A DNA stretch of 64,000 bases from Aliirhizobium wenxiniae (lineage in GTDB: Bacteria; Pseudomonadota; Alphaproteobacteria; Rhizobiales; Rhizobiaceae). The stretch covers positions 185,348 through 249,347 of the forward strand of contig NZ_JAEUAN010000007.1 of NCBI RefSeq assembly GCF_019511445.1, read 5' to 3'. Shown here piece after piece: positions 1 through 8,571 of the stretch; the first letter of the stretch is position 1, and each line of letters begins with the position of its first letter. Both the position numbers and the translations under genes were made by a program. The notes below the pieces were generated by a model that ran no database searches, was not told the DNA's origin, and saw nothing but the letters and a program-made list of their open reading frames with translations.

Positions 1-2
1 CG

Positions 3-719
3 TTAGGTTCGGGACCGCTTTACCTGAAACTGCGACAAAGCCTGGAGGATGCGATCCGCACCGGCAGGCTCGGGCACGGCGACGCGCTTCCGGCCGAACG
101 GGATCTTGCCGATTATGCCAATGTCAGCCGTGTCACGGTACGCAAGGCCGTCGATGACCTTGTGCGCGACGGGCTTTTGACCCGCCGGCACGGATCCGGC
201 ACATTCGTGGTCAAGCCGCTGTCGCGTGTCGAGCAGCCGCTGACGAAACTGACATCGTTTACCGAAGACATGGCGCGGCGCGGCCTCGTTTCCCGCTCCG
301 AATGGCTGGAACGCGGGCTGTTCCATCCGTCTCCGGAAGAGATGATGATGCTTGGTCTTGCACCCGGCACGATGGTCGCGCGGATCGGCCGCCTGCGTTT
401 CGGCAACGACATGCCGCTTGCCATAGAGCGGGCCAGCATTTCGGCCGAATTTCTGCCCGATCCGACTTCCGTGACCGGCTCGCTTTATGCCGAGCTGGAA
501 AAGAAGGATGCGCGCCCGGTGCGCGCCATCCAGCGGATTTCCGCCACCAACATGAAAAAGGCCGATGCAGCACTTCTGGAAGTGCCGATCGAGGCGGCAG
601 GGCTTTCCATCGAACGGGTGTCCTATCTGGCATCCGGTCGTGTCGTGGAACTGACCCGCTCGCTTTATCGCGGCGATGCCTATGATTTCGTCGCCGAACT
701 TTCGCTCGGCGATATCTGA
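3..719 (+). CDS. GntR-family regulator with UTRA domain, 5' end cut off by window
   Basis: The open frame runs in from the window edge, so the first residues are missing. The N-terminal part is a GntR winged helix (PAERDLADYANVSRVTVRKA, then a DGLLTRRHGSGTFV wing). The rest is a UTRA effector domain (SLYAELEKK...ARPVRAIQRISA...PVEAAGLSIERVSYLASGRVVELTRSLYRGDAYDF). It is followed after 16 bp by an SIS-domain gene and nagA. From family knowledge and context it is probably the repressor of N-acetylglucosamine use, responding to a phosphorylated amino sugar (NagQ/NagR type). An ATG inside the helix-turn-helix at 162 would lose the DNA-binding helix and is not the real start. Confidence 0.9.
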   Translation, partial: LGSGPLYLKLRQSLEDAIRTGRLGHGDALPAERDLADYANVSRVTVRKAVDDLVRDGLLTRRHGSGTFVVKPLSRVEQPLTKLTSFTEDMARRGLVSRSEWLERGLFHPSPEEMMMLGLAPGTMVARIGRLRFGNDMPLAIERASISAEFLPDPTSVTGSLYAELEKKDARPVRAIQRISATNMKKADAALLEVPIEAAGLSIERVSYLASGRVVELTRSLYRGDAYDFVAELSLGDI

Positions 720-735
720 CAAACGAGGACCAGCG

Positions 736-1758
736 ATGCAGACCCATATGCGCCAGGAGATCAACGAGATACCGGAAGCGGCGGCCCGCCTGCTCGACCG
801 CTCGGCTGCCGAACTGGAAAGGGCCGGTCGCGCCCTGCGCGACAAGGATCCGGACTTTCTGGTGACGATCGCCCGCGGTTCCTCCGACCATGCCGCAACC
901 TTCATCAAATATGCGATCGAATTGACCGCCGGACGACCGGTTGCCTCGCTGGGCCCGTCGCTTGCCTCGATCTACGGCGCCGACCTGAAACTTCGCGGTG
1001 GCGCTGCCATCGCCATTTCCCAATCCGGCAAAAGCCCGGATATCGTTGCCATGGCCGATGCGGCGACCAGGAGCGGTGCGGTGACCATCGCGCTGACCAA
1101 CACGCTGCCGTCGCCGATCACTCAGGCCTCGCTGCATGCGGTCGATATCAATGCCGGGCCCGAGCTTGCGGTCGCGGCAACAAAATCCTTCGTCAATTCG
1201 ATCGTTGCCGGTCTCGCGCTTCTGTCGGAATGGACGGGTGACGAGGCTCTGCGGTCAGCGGTTCGCGACCTTCCCGGTCATCTGGCAAAGGCCATAACGC
1301 TCGACTGGAGCGAGTTCGCCAGCCAGCTCGGCGATGCGGAATCGCTCTATATGCTCGGCCGCGGCCCGGCGCTCGCTATTGCCAGCGAGGCGGCGCTGAA
1401 GTTCAAGGAAACGTCCAACATGCATGCCGAGGCCTATTCGGCGGCCGAGGTTCTGCATGGCCCGGTGGCGCTGGTGGAAGATGGGTTTCCGCTGCTCGCC
1501 TTTGCCGCCCGCGATGCGGCCGAGGCCTCGATCGTCGAGATCGTCGACAGCCTTGCGGGCAAACGGGCGCTCGCTTTCGCCACATCCGGCGAGGTCAAGG
1601 CCGCCCACAGGCTTCCCTTCATCGCGACCGGCCATCCGCTGACCGATGCGCTTTCGCTGATCGTGCCGTTCTACGGTTTCGTCGAGGCATGGTCGCGCTC
1701 CAAGGGGTTCGATCCAGACCAGCCCGCGGCTCTGAAGAAGGTCACCGAAACCCTATGA
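736..1758 (+). CDS. SIS-domain glucosamine-6-phosphate deaminase/isomerase-like protein
   Basis: A 340-residue protein with two SIS sugar-phosphate domains. The first carries AIAISQSGKSPDIV, the second KFKETSNMHAEAYSAAEVLHGP, and the end LKKVTETL resembles the C-terminus of GlmS isomerase domains. The N-terminal glutaminase domain of GlmS is absent, so it should not use glutamine. In the nag operon it probably converts glucosamine-6-phosphate to fructose-6-phosphate and ammonia (NagB-II type) after NagA. ATG 736 is chosen because ACGAGGA lies just upstream; an in-frame ATG at 676 overlaps gntR and has no ribosome site. The stop overlaps the nagA start as ATGA. Confidence 0.88.
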   Translation: MQTHMRQEINEIPEAAARLLDRSAAELERAGRALRDKDPDFLVTIARGSSDHAATFIKYAIELTAGRPVASLGPSLASIYGADLKLRGGAAIAISQSGKSPDIVAMADAATRSGAVTIALTNTLPSPITQASLHAVDINAGPELAVAATKSFVNSIVAGLALLSEWTGDEALRSAVRDLPGHLAKAITLDWSEFASQLGDAESLYMLGRGPALAIASEAALKFKETSNMHAEAYSAAEVLHGPVALVEDGFPLLAFAARDAAEASIVEIVDSLAGKRALAFATSGEVKAAHRLPFIATGHPLTDALSLIVPFYGFVEAWSRSKGFDPDQPAALKKVTETL

Positions 1759-2912
1759 CCCAGAAAAAGGCTCTCATCGGCTCCCGTATCTTCGATGGCT
1801 CGGACTGGCATGACAATGCCGCGGTCGTTTTCGACAGCGGCAAGATCCTTGGCATTCTTCCGGTCGAACAGATCTCTTCCGAGATGGAAAAGATCGACGG
1901 CGGCGAGATCATCGCACCCGGCTTCATCGACCTGCAGGTGAATGGCGGCGGCAGCGTGCTGCTCAATGAGGAGCCGACCGTCGACGGCATCGCGACGATC
2001 TGCGCTGCCCATGCGAAATTCGGCACGACCTCGCTTTTGCCGACGCTGATCACCGACACGTTCGAGATCACCAGCCGCACAGTCGCTGCCGGCATTGAAG
2101 CGAAGCAGCAGGCCGTTCCCGGTTTCCTCGGCCTGCATCTGGAAGGCCCGCACCTGTCGCTCGCCCGCAAGGGCGCGCATGACCCGAAACTGATCCGCCC
2201 GATGGAGGACGAGGATCTTGACCTCATCCTGTCCTGCGGCCTGGCTCTCGACGCATTGATGGTGACGATCGCGCCGGAAAGCGTCACGCCGGAACAGGTG
2301 ATCCGGCTTGCCAGCGCCGGTATAACCGTCAGCCTCGGTCATACCGAAGCGAGCTACGATATCGCCCGGCTCTACGTTCATGCAGGCGTGCGCACCGTCA
2401 CGCATCTGTTCAACGCCATGAGCCCGCTCGGCCATCGGGAACCGGGCATGGTGGGCGCAGCACTCGATACGGGCAGCCTCTATGCCGGGCTGATCGCCGA
2501 CGGCATCCACGTCCATCCCGCCGCCATGGGCGCTGCACTTCGCGCCAAGACGGGGCCGGGGAAGATATTCCTTGTGACCGACGCCATGTCGCCGATCGGC
2601 ACCGACATAACGTCGTTCACGCTCAACGGCCGTGAGATCCTGCGCCGCGACGGCCGCCTGACGCTTGAAGACGGGACGCTTGCCGGCGCCGATATCGACA
2701 TGGCTGCCTGTGTTCGGCTGGTTCACGAAACGCTCGGCCTGCCGCTGGAAGAAGCGCTCAGAATGGCCTCGGCCTATCCCGCGGAAGCCGTGCAGATTTC
2801 GGGCAGTAAGGGATTGCTCAAGCCGGGCTTCGATGCGGATTTCGTGGTGCTTGATGCCAGCCTGCATGTTCAGGGCACGTGGATTGGTGGGAGTTGCGTT
2901 TATCAGCCGTAG
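1755..2912 (+). CDS. nagA: N-acetylglucosamine-6-phosphate deacetylase
   Basis: A 385-residue amidohydrolase that removes acetate from GlcNAc-6-phosphate in the cytosol, feeding the SIS protein encoded just before it. Family motifs are visible in order: GFIDLQVNGGG, the metal-binding HLEGPHLS, HTEASYD, HLFNAMSPLGHREPG and the catalytic VTDAMSPIG aspartate. Length is normal. The start is ATG 1755, which overlaps the preceding stop by 4 bp (ATGA), pointing to translational coupling. A frame open further upstream is read-through of the SIS gene and not coding. Confidence 0.95.
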   Translation: MTQKKALIGSRIFDGSDWHDNAAVVFDSGKILGILPVEQISSEMEKIDGGEIIAPGFIDLQVNGGGSVLLNEEPTVDGIATICAAHAKFGTTSLLPTLITDTFEITSRTVAAGIEAKQQAVPGFLGLHLEGPHLSLARKGAHDPKLIRPMEDEDLDLILSCGLALDALMVTIAPESVTPEQVIRLASAGITVSLGHTEASYDIARLYVHAGVRTVTHLFNAMSPLGHREPGMVGAALDTGSLYAGLIADGIHVHPAAMGAALRAKTGPGKIFLVTDAMSPIGTDITSFTLNGREILRRDGRLTLEDGTLAGADIDMAACVRLVHETLGLPLEEALRMASAYPAEAVQISGSKGLLKPGFDADFVVLDASLHVQGTWIGGSCVYQP

Positions 2913-2924
2913 GTTTGGCGTTAG

Positions 2925-2986
2925 CCCCTCACCCTAACCTTCTCTCCGTCATTACGGGGAGAAGGTGCCGGCAGGCGGATGAGGGG
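2925..2986. repeat. Rhizobial palindromic intergenic element between convergent genes
   Basis: Imperfect palindrome: CCCCTCACCC at the left, ATGAGGGG at the right, with an inner TTCTCTCCG...CGGGGAGAA stem. It fills the space between nagA and the convergent histidine kinase gene, where it could form a bidirectional terminator. It belongs to the same general class (CCCCTCAC...GAGGGG ends) as elements at 30534 and 56471, but is shorter. Confidence 0.65.
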
Positions 2987-2996
2987 TAGATGCCAC

Positions 2997-4397
2997 CTAC
3001 GCCATCACCGAAAAAGCAACGCGCACCTTCAGGCCCTTGCCTCCAGCGCCATCTCCGAGAGTAAGGCTTGCGCCATGCAAGCGCGCAATTTCATCGACGA
3101 TCGGAAGCCCTAACCCGGTGCCAGGCCGCCCCTGCCCGTGAGCACTTGTCTCACCGCGCTCGAAGCGTTTCAGCACGGCGTCGCGGCGCTCGGGCGGGAT
3201 GCCAGGACCATTATCCTCGACCTCAAGAACTGCCCTGCGCTGATCGCTCCTAACGCGCACCGTGACTTCGGCACCTGCCCCTGCATAAAGCAGCGCGTTC
3301 GAAACGAGGTTCTTCACCAGTTCGCCGATCAGGATCGGTTCGGCGACGACCATCACCTCGCCCTCTCCCTCGAAGCCCAGGTCTATCCCCGCCTCGGCCG
3401 CTCGTGGCACATGCTCGGCGGTCACAGTCCGGGCAAGATCGACAAGATCGACGTCGCGCATTGCCGTTGAACGGCTGGCGGCATCGATGCGTGCCATGAG
3501 CAGAAGCTGGGCAAGGATGCGCTCGGCATCGCCAACCGCTTCATCGGCCTTTTCCGCCGCCTGCTGAACCTCGCCGAGGTTGCCGGACCGCCTTGCAAGC
3601 GTCAGCTGGGTGCGGACGATGGCGAGCGGAGTGCGCAACTGATGCCCGGCATTGCCGGTGAAATGGCGGAGCGCATCGAGTGCACCTTCGAGCCGCACCA
3701 TGAAGGAATTGACCGTATCGACAAGGCCCTGAACCTCGTTCGGAACACGCTCGATGATCGGATGCAGATCATCGGGGCTGCGTTCGGCAAGCGCTTCGCT
3801 GAATCGGTAGAGCGGCCGAAGCGACAGCGTGACGGCCACCCAGACGATCGCCGCAGCGCCCAGGATCATGAACAGGATACGCAAGGCCGACCGCAACAGG
3901 ATCGCCTGGGTGAGCTGCTGGCGCGCGATTGTGGTTTCGGCAACGGTGACGGTGAACGGCACCGAGTTAATGCCCGTCGATGCAGAACGGGCCAAAGCAG
4001 CCACCCGGATCGGCTCCCCGCGAAAACTCGCATCGGCAAAGGCTGCCGCCTGCCCTTCCCTGCGGGCAATAGATGGCAGGTTCTGGTAGCCGGTGACGAA
4101 GGTGCCGGGCGGTCCGTCGACCCGGTAGAACACACGGTCCTGTGCTGCCGATGTCAGCATTTCCAGCGCGACATAGGGAATATCGACTTCCAGCGAGCCG
4201 TCTTCCGAGACGATCACCCGCTCGGCAATCGCGAGCGCCGAACCCGCCAGCACACGGTCAGACACCTCATTCGCGGTATCGACAGCCTCGTCCCAGGTAT
4301 CGACCATGGCGATGGCACCGATCACGGCCGTCGATACCAGCAGCCATGCAAGCAGCCGGCGGCGCAGCGAATAGGCGCTGGGCTGCGCCACCGTCAT
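2997..4397 (-). CDS. Sensor histidine kinase, TctE-like
   Basis: A 466-residue membrane kinase. A first transmembrane helix lies near residues 14-32 and a second near 168-190, flanking a roughly 135-residue periplasmic domain of the 2CSK_N type found in TctE. A HAMP-like linker follows, then the H-box HFTGNAGHQLRTPLAIV, N-box LVKNLVSNALLYA and G-boxes VEDNGPGIPPERR and GTGLGLPIVDEIARLHG. Its ATG overlaps the stop of the response regulator gene by 4 bp. The nearby tctCBA genes suggest it senses a di- or tricarboxylate and controls their transcription. Confidence 0.88.
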   Translation of the reverse strand: MTVAQPSAYSLRRRLLAWLLVSTAVIGAIAMVDTWDEAVDTANEVSDRVLAGSALAIAERVIVSEDGSLEVDIPYVALEMLTSAAQDRVFYRVDGPPGTFVTGYQNLPSIARREGQAAAFADASFRGEPIRVAALARSASTGINSVPFTVTVAETTIARQQLTQAILLRSALRILFMILGAAAIVWVAVTLSLRPLYRFSEALAERSPDDLHPIIERVPNEVQGLVDTVNSFMVRLEGALDALRHFTGNAGHQLRTPLAIVRTQLTLARRSGNLGEVQQAAEKADEAVGDAERILAQLLLMARIDAASRSTAMRDVDLVDLARTVTAEHVPRAAEAGIDLGFEGEGEVMVVAEPILIGELVKNLVSNALLYAGAGAEVTVRVRSDQRRAVLEVEDNGPGIPPERRDAVLKRFERGETSAHGQGRPGTGLGLPIVDEIARLHGASLTLGDGAGGKGLKVRVAFSVMA

Positions 4398-5071
4398 GAT
4401 GCGACACTCGCGGCTTCGAGATAATAGCCGATGCCGCGCGCGGTCTTCACCGTCAGTCCGTGCTGCACGAGGCGCTTTCTGAGCCGGCTCACATATTGCT
4501 CGATCGCATTGGCGGAAAGGTCATCATCGAAGCCCGTCAATGACGCAACGATCGCCTCCTTGGAGACGACCTTGCCCATGCGCAGGAAAAGCAGTTCCAG
4601 AAGCGCGATTTCACGCGCGGGGATATCGAGCGGCGTGCCATTGCAGGAGAATGTCCGCGAAATCAGGTCGAAGGTGACGCCACCGTGAGTCACCGCGGAT
4701 GTGCGCAGCCCCGCCTGCCGACGCAACAGCACACGAATACGCGCCTCGAATTCCGGCACGTCGAAAGGCTTGATCATATAGTCGTCGGCACCGAGATCGA
4801 GACCGCGGACGCGCTCTTCCGGCAGGCCGCGTGCGGTGAGAATCATTACCGCCGCACGGTTCTGGCGCGCGCGCATGGCGCGCAGCACGTCGAGACCGTC
4901 CATTTCCGGCAGGTTCAGGTCAAGGATGACGAGATCATAGGCCTGTGCCGCAGCAGCGGCCTCGGCAGAAGTGCCATCGACGACGAAATCGACCACATAA
5001 CCGCTACTGCGAAGAATGGCCTGCAGCCCTTCGGCCAGAGCCAGATTATCCTCGACCAGCAATATACGCAC
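4394..5071 (-). CDS. OmpR-family response regulator, TctD-like
   Basis: A two-domain regulator. The receiver starts ILLVEDNLALAEGL, with phospho-acceptor in LVILDLNLPEMDG and lysine in MIKPFD; the C-terminal winged helix ends in YVSRLRKRLVQHGLTVKTARGIGYYLE. I chose GTG 5071 because a G-rich site (GGGGGGA) sits 4-5 bases upstream and the protein then begins VRILLVEDN like its relatives. An ATG at 5089 would add six residues without a good ribosome site. It is the partner of the following kinase. OmpR-type regulators bind 11-bp direct repeats, and such a repeat lies at 6948-6967 in front of tctC. Confidence 0.88.
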   Translation of the reverse strand: MRILLVEDNLALAEGLQAILRSSGYVVDFVVDGTSAEAAAAAQAYDLVILDLNLPEMDGLDVLRAMRARQNRAAVMILTARGLPEERVRGLDLGADDYMIKPFDVPEFEARIRVLLRRQAGLRTSAVTHGGVTFDLISRTFSCNGTPLDIPAREIALLELLFLRMGKVVSKEAIVASLTGFDDDLSANAIEQYVSRLRKRLVQHGLTVKTARGIGYYLEAASVAS

Positions 5072-5143
5072 GAAATCCCCCCGCTTCATCGCCGACTATA
5101 TCCGGTGAAGCGGAGAGATGTCACGAGGTCGGCACGCCGATAA

Positions 5144-5650
5144 TCAGGGACGGCCGAGATAATCCATCTTGCCGACCGGCACGCCCTTGTGGCGCAGGAT
5201 CGCGTAAGCGGTGGTAACGTGGAAATAGAAGTTCGGCAGTGCAAAACCGAGCACATAGCTCTTGCCGCTGAAGGTGATTTCGCCGGAGCGGTTCTTCAGC
5301 ACGACCTCGATATCCTCGCGCTCGGCCATCGAGACCGGCACGACGTCGTTGAGGAACGCAACTGTCTTTGCGATACGGGCATGAAGATCGGCAAAGCTCA
5401 CTTCGTCATCGGTGAAAGGCACATTCTCGACACCGCCGACACGAACCGGCACGAATTTGGCGCTGTCGCTCGCACGCTGGATCTGGCCGGTCAGCGGCAG
5501 CATATCCTCGATCAGCCGGGCTTCGAGCAGGTCCTTGTGCGCGATCCCCTTCTCGTCGGCAAAGGCTTCGCCCTTCTTGAGGATTTCGGTGAGATTGGCA
5601 AAGCCGCGCAGGAAAGCCGGTACGGAGACGTCATAGAGCGAGAGAGACAT
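5144..5650 (-). CDS. DUF1993 domain protein
   Basis: A 168-residue soluble protein matching the DUF1993 family (DinB-like four-helix fold) by its opening MSLSLYDVSVPAFLRGFANL, the middle DEVSFADLHARIAKTVAFL and the end FYFHVTTAYAILRHKGVPVGKMDYLG. The biochemical role of the family is not established. It lies on the same strand as the response regulator and kinase, about 70 bp upstream of them, and so may be co-transcribed. This is positional evidence only. Confidence 0.8.
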   Translation of the reverse strand: MSLSLYDVSVPAFLRGFANLTEILKKGEAFADEKGIAHKDLLEARLIEDMLPLTGQIQRASDSAKFVPVRVGGVENVPFTDDEVSFADLHARIAKTVAFLNDVVPVSMAEREDIEVVLKNRSGEITFSGKSYVLGFALPNFYFHVTTAYAILRHKGVPVGKMDYLGRP

Positions 5651-5803
5651 TGGGAACCTCGTTGGGGGCAGAGAGAATTACCGGCACCAGGTAGGCAGTC
5701 GCAGCGGCCGGACAAGGACGCTCCAACAATGCGTTGCGCTTGTGGCCTGGCGGACACGCCGTGGCAGCTTGCCGCAGGCTCCGGCCTCAGGCATTGTCCA
5801 TGC

Positions 5804-6889
5804 ATGACGCGCCTTTCATTCCTCTGTCTCTGTCTCATCGGGCTCTGTCCTGCCTTTCTGGCGGGAACGAGTGCTGCCAATGTGCTGATGTTTCCGGCTC
5901 TCTCCGGAAAACAGGATGCGGCGGTGCTGACCGTCTATTCGTCGCTGGACGAGGCGCTGGCAAAGCCGATGATCGCAGGTTTTCAGGCAGCCAATCCGGA
6001 TGTGGCCGTCGCCTATGAGGACATGCTGACAGGCGAGATCTACGACCGGATCGTGCACGAGACCGATGCGGGGAAAAAGACCGCCGACTTTGCCTTCTCT
6101 TCAGCGATGGACCTGCAGGTGAAACTTGCCAATGACGGTTATGCGCAGGCGAGCGATCTGCCGATGAGCGGGCGCTGGCCGCAATGGGCGAACTGGCGCA
6201 ATACCGTCTATGCGCTCACCTTCGAACCGGCCGTCTTCGTTTATCACAAGCCGAGCTTCAAAAACGAAGCGCCACCCGCCAGCCGGGCCGAATTCATCGA
6301 ATTCCTGCAGAAACATGGTGATTCGGTGCACGGCCGGATCGGCACCTACGACATAGAGCGCTCCGGCGTCGGCTTCCTGTTCATGTCGCGTGACCAGGAA
6401 CAGTTCGGCGATATCTGGTCTGTGGTCCGCGCCATGGGAGCGGCCGGCGTAAAGCTCTATTCCACCAGCGGCGCGATCCTCGAACGTGTTGCCGATGGCC
6501 GATTCTTGCTCGGCTACAATATCGTCGGCTCCTATGCCGCCGACTGGGCTTCGCGCGATCCGAATGTCGGTATCGTGCTGCCGAAGGATTATACCGTCGT
6601 GATGTCGCGTATCGGGCTGGTGCCGCAGGCGGCGGCCAATGCCGATCTCGGCAAACGCTATCTGGAATTCTTCATGTCGAAAGAAGGCCAGACGATCATG
6701 GCGCGCGAGTTGCAGATTCCCGCCGTCAGCCCGGAAGTCGCCGGCAACAATACGGCAACGACCATGCGGGAAATGCTTGGCGGGCAGTTGAAACCGGTGC
6801 CCGTCAGCCTCGGGTTGATGGTCTATCTCGATCAGGTCAAACGGGCGCGGCTGATCTCGAAATGGAATGAAGAACTGCGACATCAATAG
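5804..6889 (+). CDS. Periplasmic solute-binding protein (iron/phosphoglycerate type), no ABC partner
   Basis: A 361-residue exported protein with signal peptide MTRLSFLCLCLIGLCPAFLA, followed by LTVYSSLDEALAKPMIAGFQ, the opening typical of Fe(III)/PgtC-like type 2 binding proteins. No ABC permease or ATPase gene is near. It is divergent from the two-component operon and upstream of tctCBA. That placement fits a periplasmic co-sensor, as PgtC is for the PgtAB kinase system, rather than a transporter subunit. This role is inference. The start is ATG 5804; the open frame extends upstream antisense to the DUF1993 gene and is not coding there. Confidence 0.82.
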   Translation: MTRLSFLCLCLIGLCPAFLAGTSAANVLMFPALSGKQDAAVLTVYSSLDEALAKPMIAGFQAANPDVAVAYEDMLTGEIYDRIVHETDAGKKTADFAFSSAMDLQVKLANDGYAQASDLPMSGRWPQWANWRNTVYALTFEPAVFVYHKPSFKNEAPPASRAEFIEFLQKHGDSVHGRIGTYDIERSGVGFLFMSRDQEQFGDIWSVVRAMGAAGVKLYSTSGAILERVADGRFLLGYNIVGSYAADWASRDPNVGIVLPKDYTVVMSRIGLVPQAAANADLGKRYLEFFMSKEGQTIMARELQIPAVSPEVAGNNTATTMREMLGGQLKPVPVSLGLMVYLDQVKRARLISKWNEELRHQ

Positions 6890-6947
6890 GACTTGAAAAA
6901 GCTGTCGCCTTTACTTCGTTTCCTGCAAGAATGACTGTCGTCAAGCG

Positions 6948-6967
6948 ATGTCAGGTAAATGTCAGGT
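6948..6967 (+). promoter_or_regulatory. 11-bp direct repeat, candidate operator for the TctD-like regulator
   Basis: ATGTCAGGT occurs at 6948-6956 and again at 6959-6967, exactly 11 bp apart from start to start. One-turn tandem repeats are the usual target of OmpR/PhoB-family dimers. The site is about 150 bp upstream of tctC in a 225-bp gap. The assignment to the regulator encoded at 4394-5071 is inference. Confidence 0.5.
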
Positions 6968-7114
6968 TCCTGTGATCGCTTAAGGCATTCGGACCCCATG
7001 GAGGTGGGGCCGGCGATAACGGGAGGGGAAGACAGGCGAAAAGCGCCTGCGCGTCATCATCCTTCCGTTGCGAAAAACAATCCGTCCCGCGGGACGTCAA
7101 CGGAGGACATACCC

Positions 7115-8059
7115 TTGAAACATTTCTTGCTCGCTTCCTTCCTCGCGGGTGCAATCGCCCTTCCGGCGGCTGCCGCCGATTATTCGATCATGGCACCGGC
7201 AGCACCGGGCGGCGGCTGGGACCAGACCGCGCGCACGATGCAGACCGTGCTGCAGAAGGAAAAGATCTCCAACCGCGTTCAGGTCATGAACGTTCCGGGC
7301 GCCGGCGGCACGATCGGGATTGCCCAGTTCGCCAGCCAGCAGAAGGGCAACCCGAATGCGCTCATGGTCGGCGGTTACGTCATGGTCGGCGCGATCCTCA
7401 CCAACAAGTCGCCCGTCACGCTGAAGGACGTCACCCCGATCGCGCGGCTCACCGGCGAATACGAAGTCATCGTCGTTCCGGCCTCGTCCGACATCAAGAC
7501 GATGGCGGATCTCGTCGCCAAGCTGAAGGCTGATCCGGGTTCGGTTTCCTGGGGCGGCGGTTCGGCCGGCGGTACCGACCATATCGGCGCAGGCCTGATC
7601 GCAAAGGCGGCCGGCGTCGATCCGACCAAGATCAACTACATCGCATTTTCCGGCGGCGGCGAGGCACTGGCCGCAATCCTCGGAAGCCAGGTGACGGCCG
7701 GCATCTCGTCCTACGGCGAATTCGAAAGCCAGATCAAGGCCGGTTCGCTGCGCCTTCTCGGCATATCTTCCGCTGAAAAGATCGAGGGCATCGACGCTCC
7801 GACGCTGAAGGAATCGGGTCTCGACGTCGTGCTGCAGAACTGGCGCATGGTTGCCGCGGCTCCGGGCATTACCGAAGAGCAGAAGAAGGCAATCGCCACC
7901 GACATCGAGAAGCTCGCCAAGTCGGAAGGCTGGCAGGAAAACCTGAAGACCAAGGGCTGGATGGACACCTATCTGTCGGGCGCTGCCTTCGACGAACAGC
8001 TTGCCAAGGATATCGCCTCCACCGAGACGATCCTGAAAGAAATCGGACTGGTTAAATGA
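7115..8059 (+). CDS. tctC: Tripartite tricarboxylate transporter, periplasmic binding protein
   Basis: A 314-residue Bug/TctC-family protein. The signal peptide ([20 protein letters not shown]) is followed by [18 protein letters not shown], the family signature, and [14 protein letters not shown]. It delivers the substrate to TctAB across the inner membrane using an ion gradient. No ATG lies at the expected place. TTG 7115 is chosen because CGGAGGA sits 8 bases before it and the signal peptide follows immediately. The stop overlaps the tctB start by 4 bp. Confidence 0.9.
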   Translation: MKHFLLASFLAGAIALPAAAADYSIMAPAAPGGGWDQTARTMQTVLQKEKISNRVQVMNVPGAGGTIGIAQFASQQKGNPNALMVGGYVMVGAILTNKSPVTLKDVTPIARLTGEYEVIVVPASSDIKTMADLVAKLKADPGSVSWGGGSAGGTDHIGAGLIAKAAGVDPTKINYIAFSGGGEALAAILGSQVTAGISSYGEFESQIKAGSLRLLGISSAEKIEGIDAPTLKESGLDVVLQNWRMVAAAPGITEEQKKAIATDIEKLAKSEGWQENLKTKGWMDTYLSGAAFDEQLAKDIASTETILKEIGLVK

Positions 8060-8550
8060 GTTCAGAAGCTCCCAAGAGCTCGAGCGAGCGCCGCCCTGAC
8101 TGGGCGGCGCTTGTCATCGCAGCGGTTCTCGCCATCGTTGCCGCCGTCATCTTTGTCGACGTATCGCGCCTGACAGCCACGACCGGCTATTCGCCCATCG
8201 GCCCGGCTTCGGTTCCCTACTGGATCGGCTTCGGATTGATCGGCCTTGCCGTCTGGACGGTCTTTGCCGCTTTCCGCCACGATTTTCCCGAGCGTGAACG
8301 CCAGGAAGTCAGCCCGGTTCTTTGGGTCGTCGGTGGTCTTCTTGCCCAGATGATCCTGATCCGCTTTGCCGGTTTCTCCATCGCCACCGGCCTGCTGTTC
8401 GGTCTTGCTGCCCGCGGTTTTGGTGCGCGCAAGCTGCATATCAGCATTCCGGTCGGCATCGTCATCTGTCTTGCCATCTGGTGGCTGTTTGCGGGCGTAT
8501 TGCAGCTCTCGCTTCCCGCCGGCCCGCTTGAAAACCTGCTCCTCCAGTAA
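8056..8550 (+). CDS. tctB: Tripartite tricarboxylate transporter, small membrane subunit
   Basis: A 164-residue TctB-family protein with four predicted transmembrane helices (about residues 18-36, 53-72, 91-125, 130-150), the usual size and topology of the small subunit. It starts within the tctC stop codon (ATGA) and is followed 21 bp later by tctA, so the three subunits are translated from one message. Confidence 0.9.
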   Translation: MSSEAPKSSSERRPDWAALVIAAVLAIVAAVIFVDVSRLTATTGYSPIGPASVPYWIGFGLIGLAVWTVFAAFRHDFPERERQEVSPVLWVVGGLLAQMILIRFAGFSIATGLLFGLAARGFGARKLHISIPVGIVICLAIWWLFAGVLQLSLPAGPLENLLLQ

Positions 8551-8571
8551 CCGGAGCCGGAGAGACATCCC

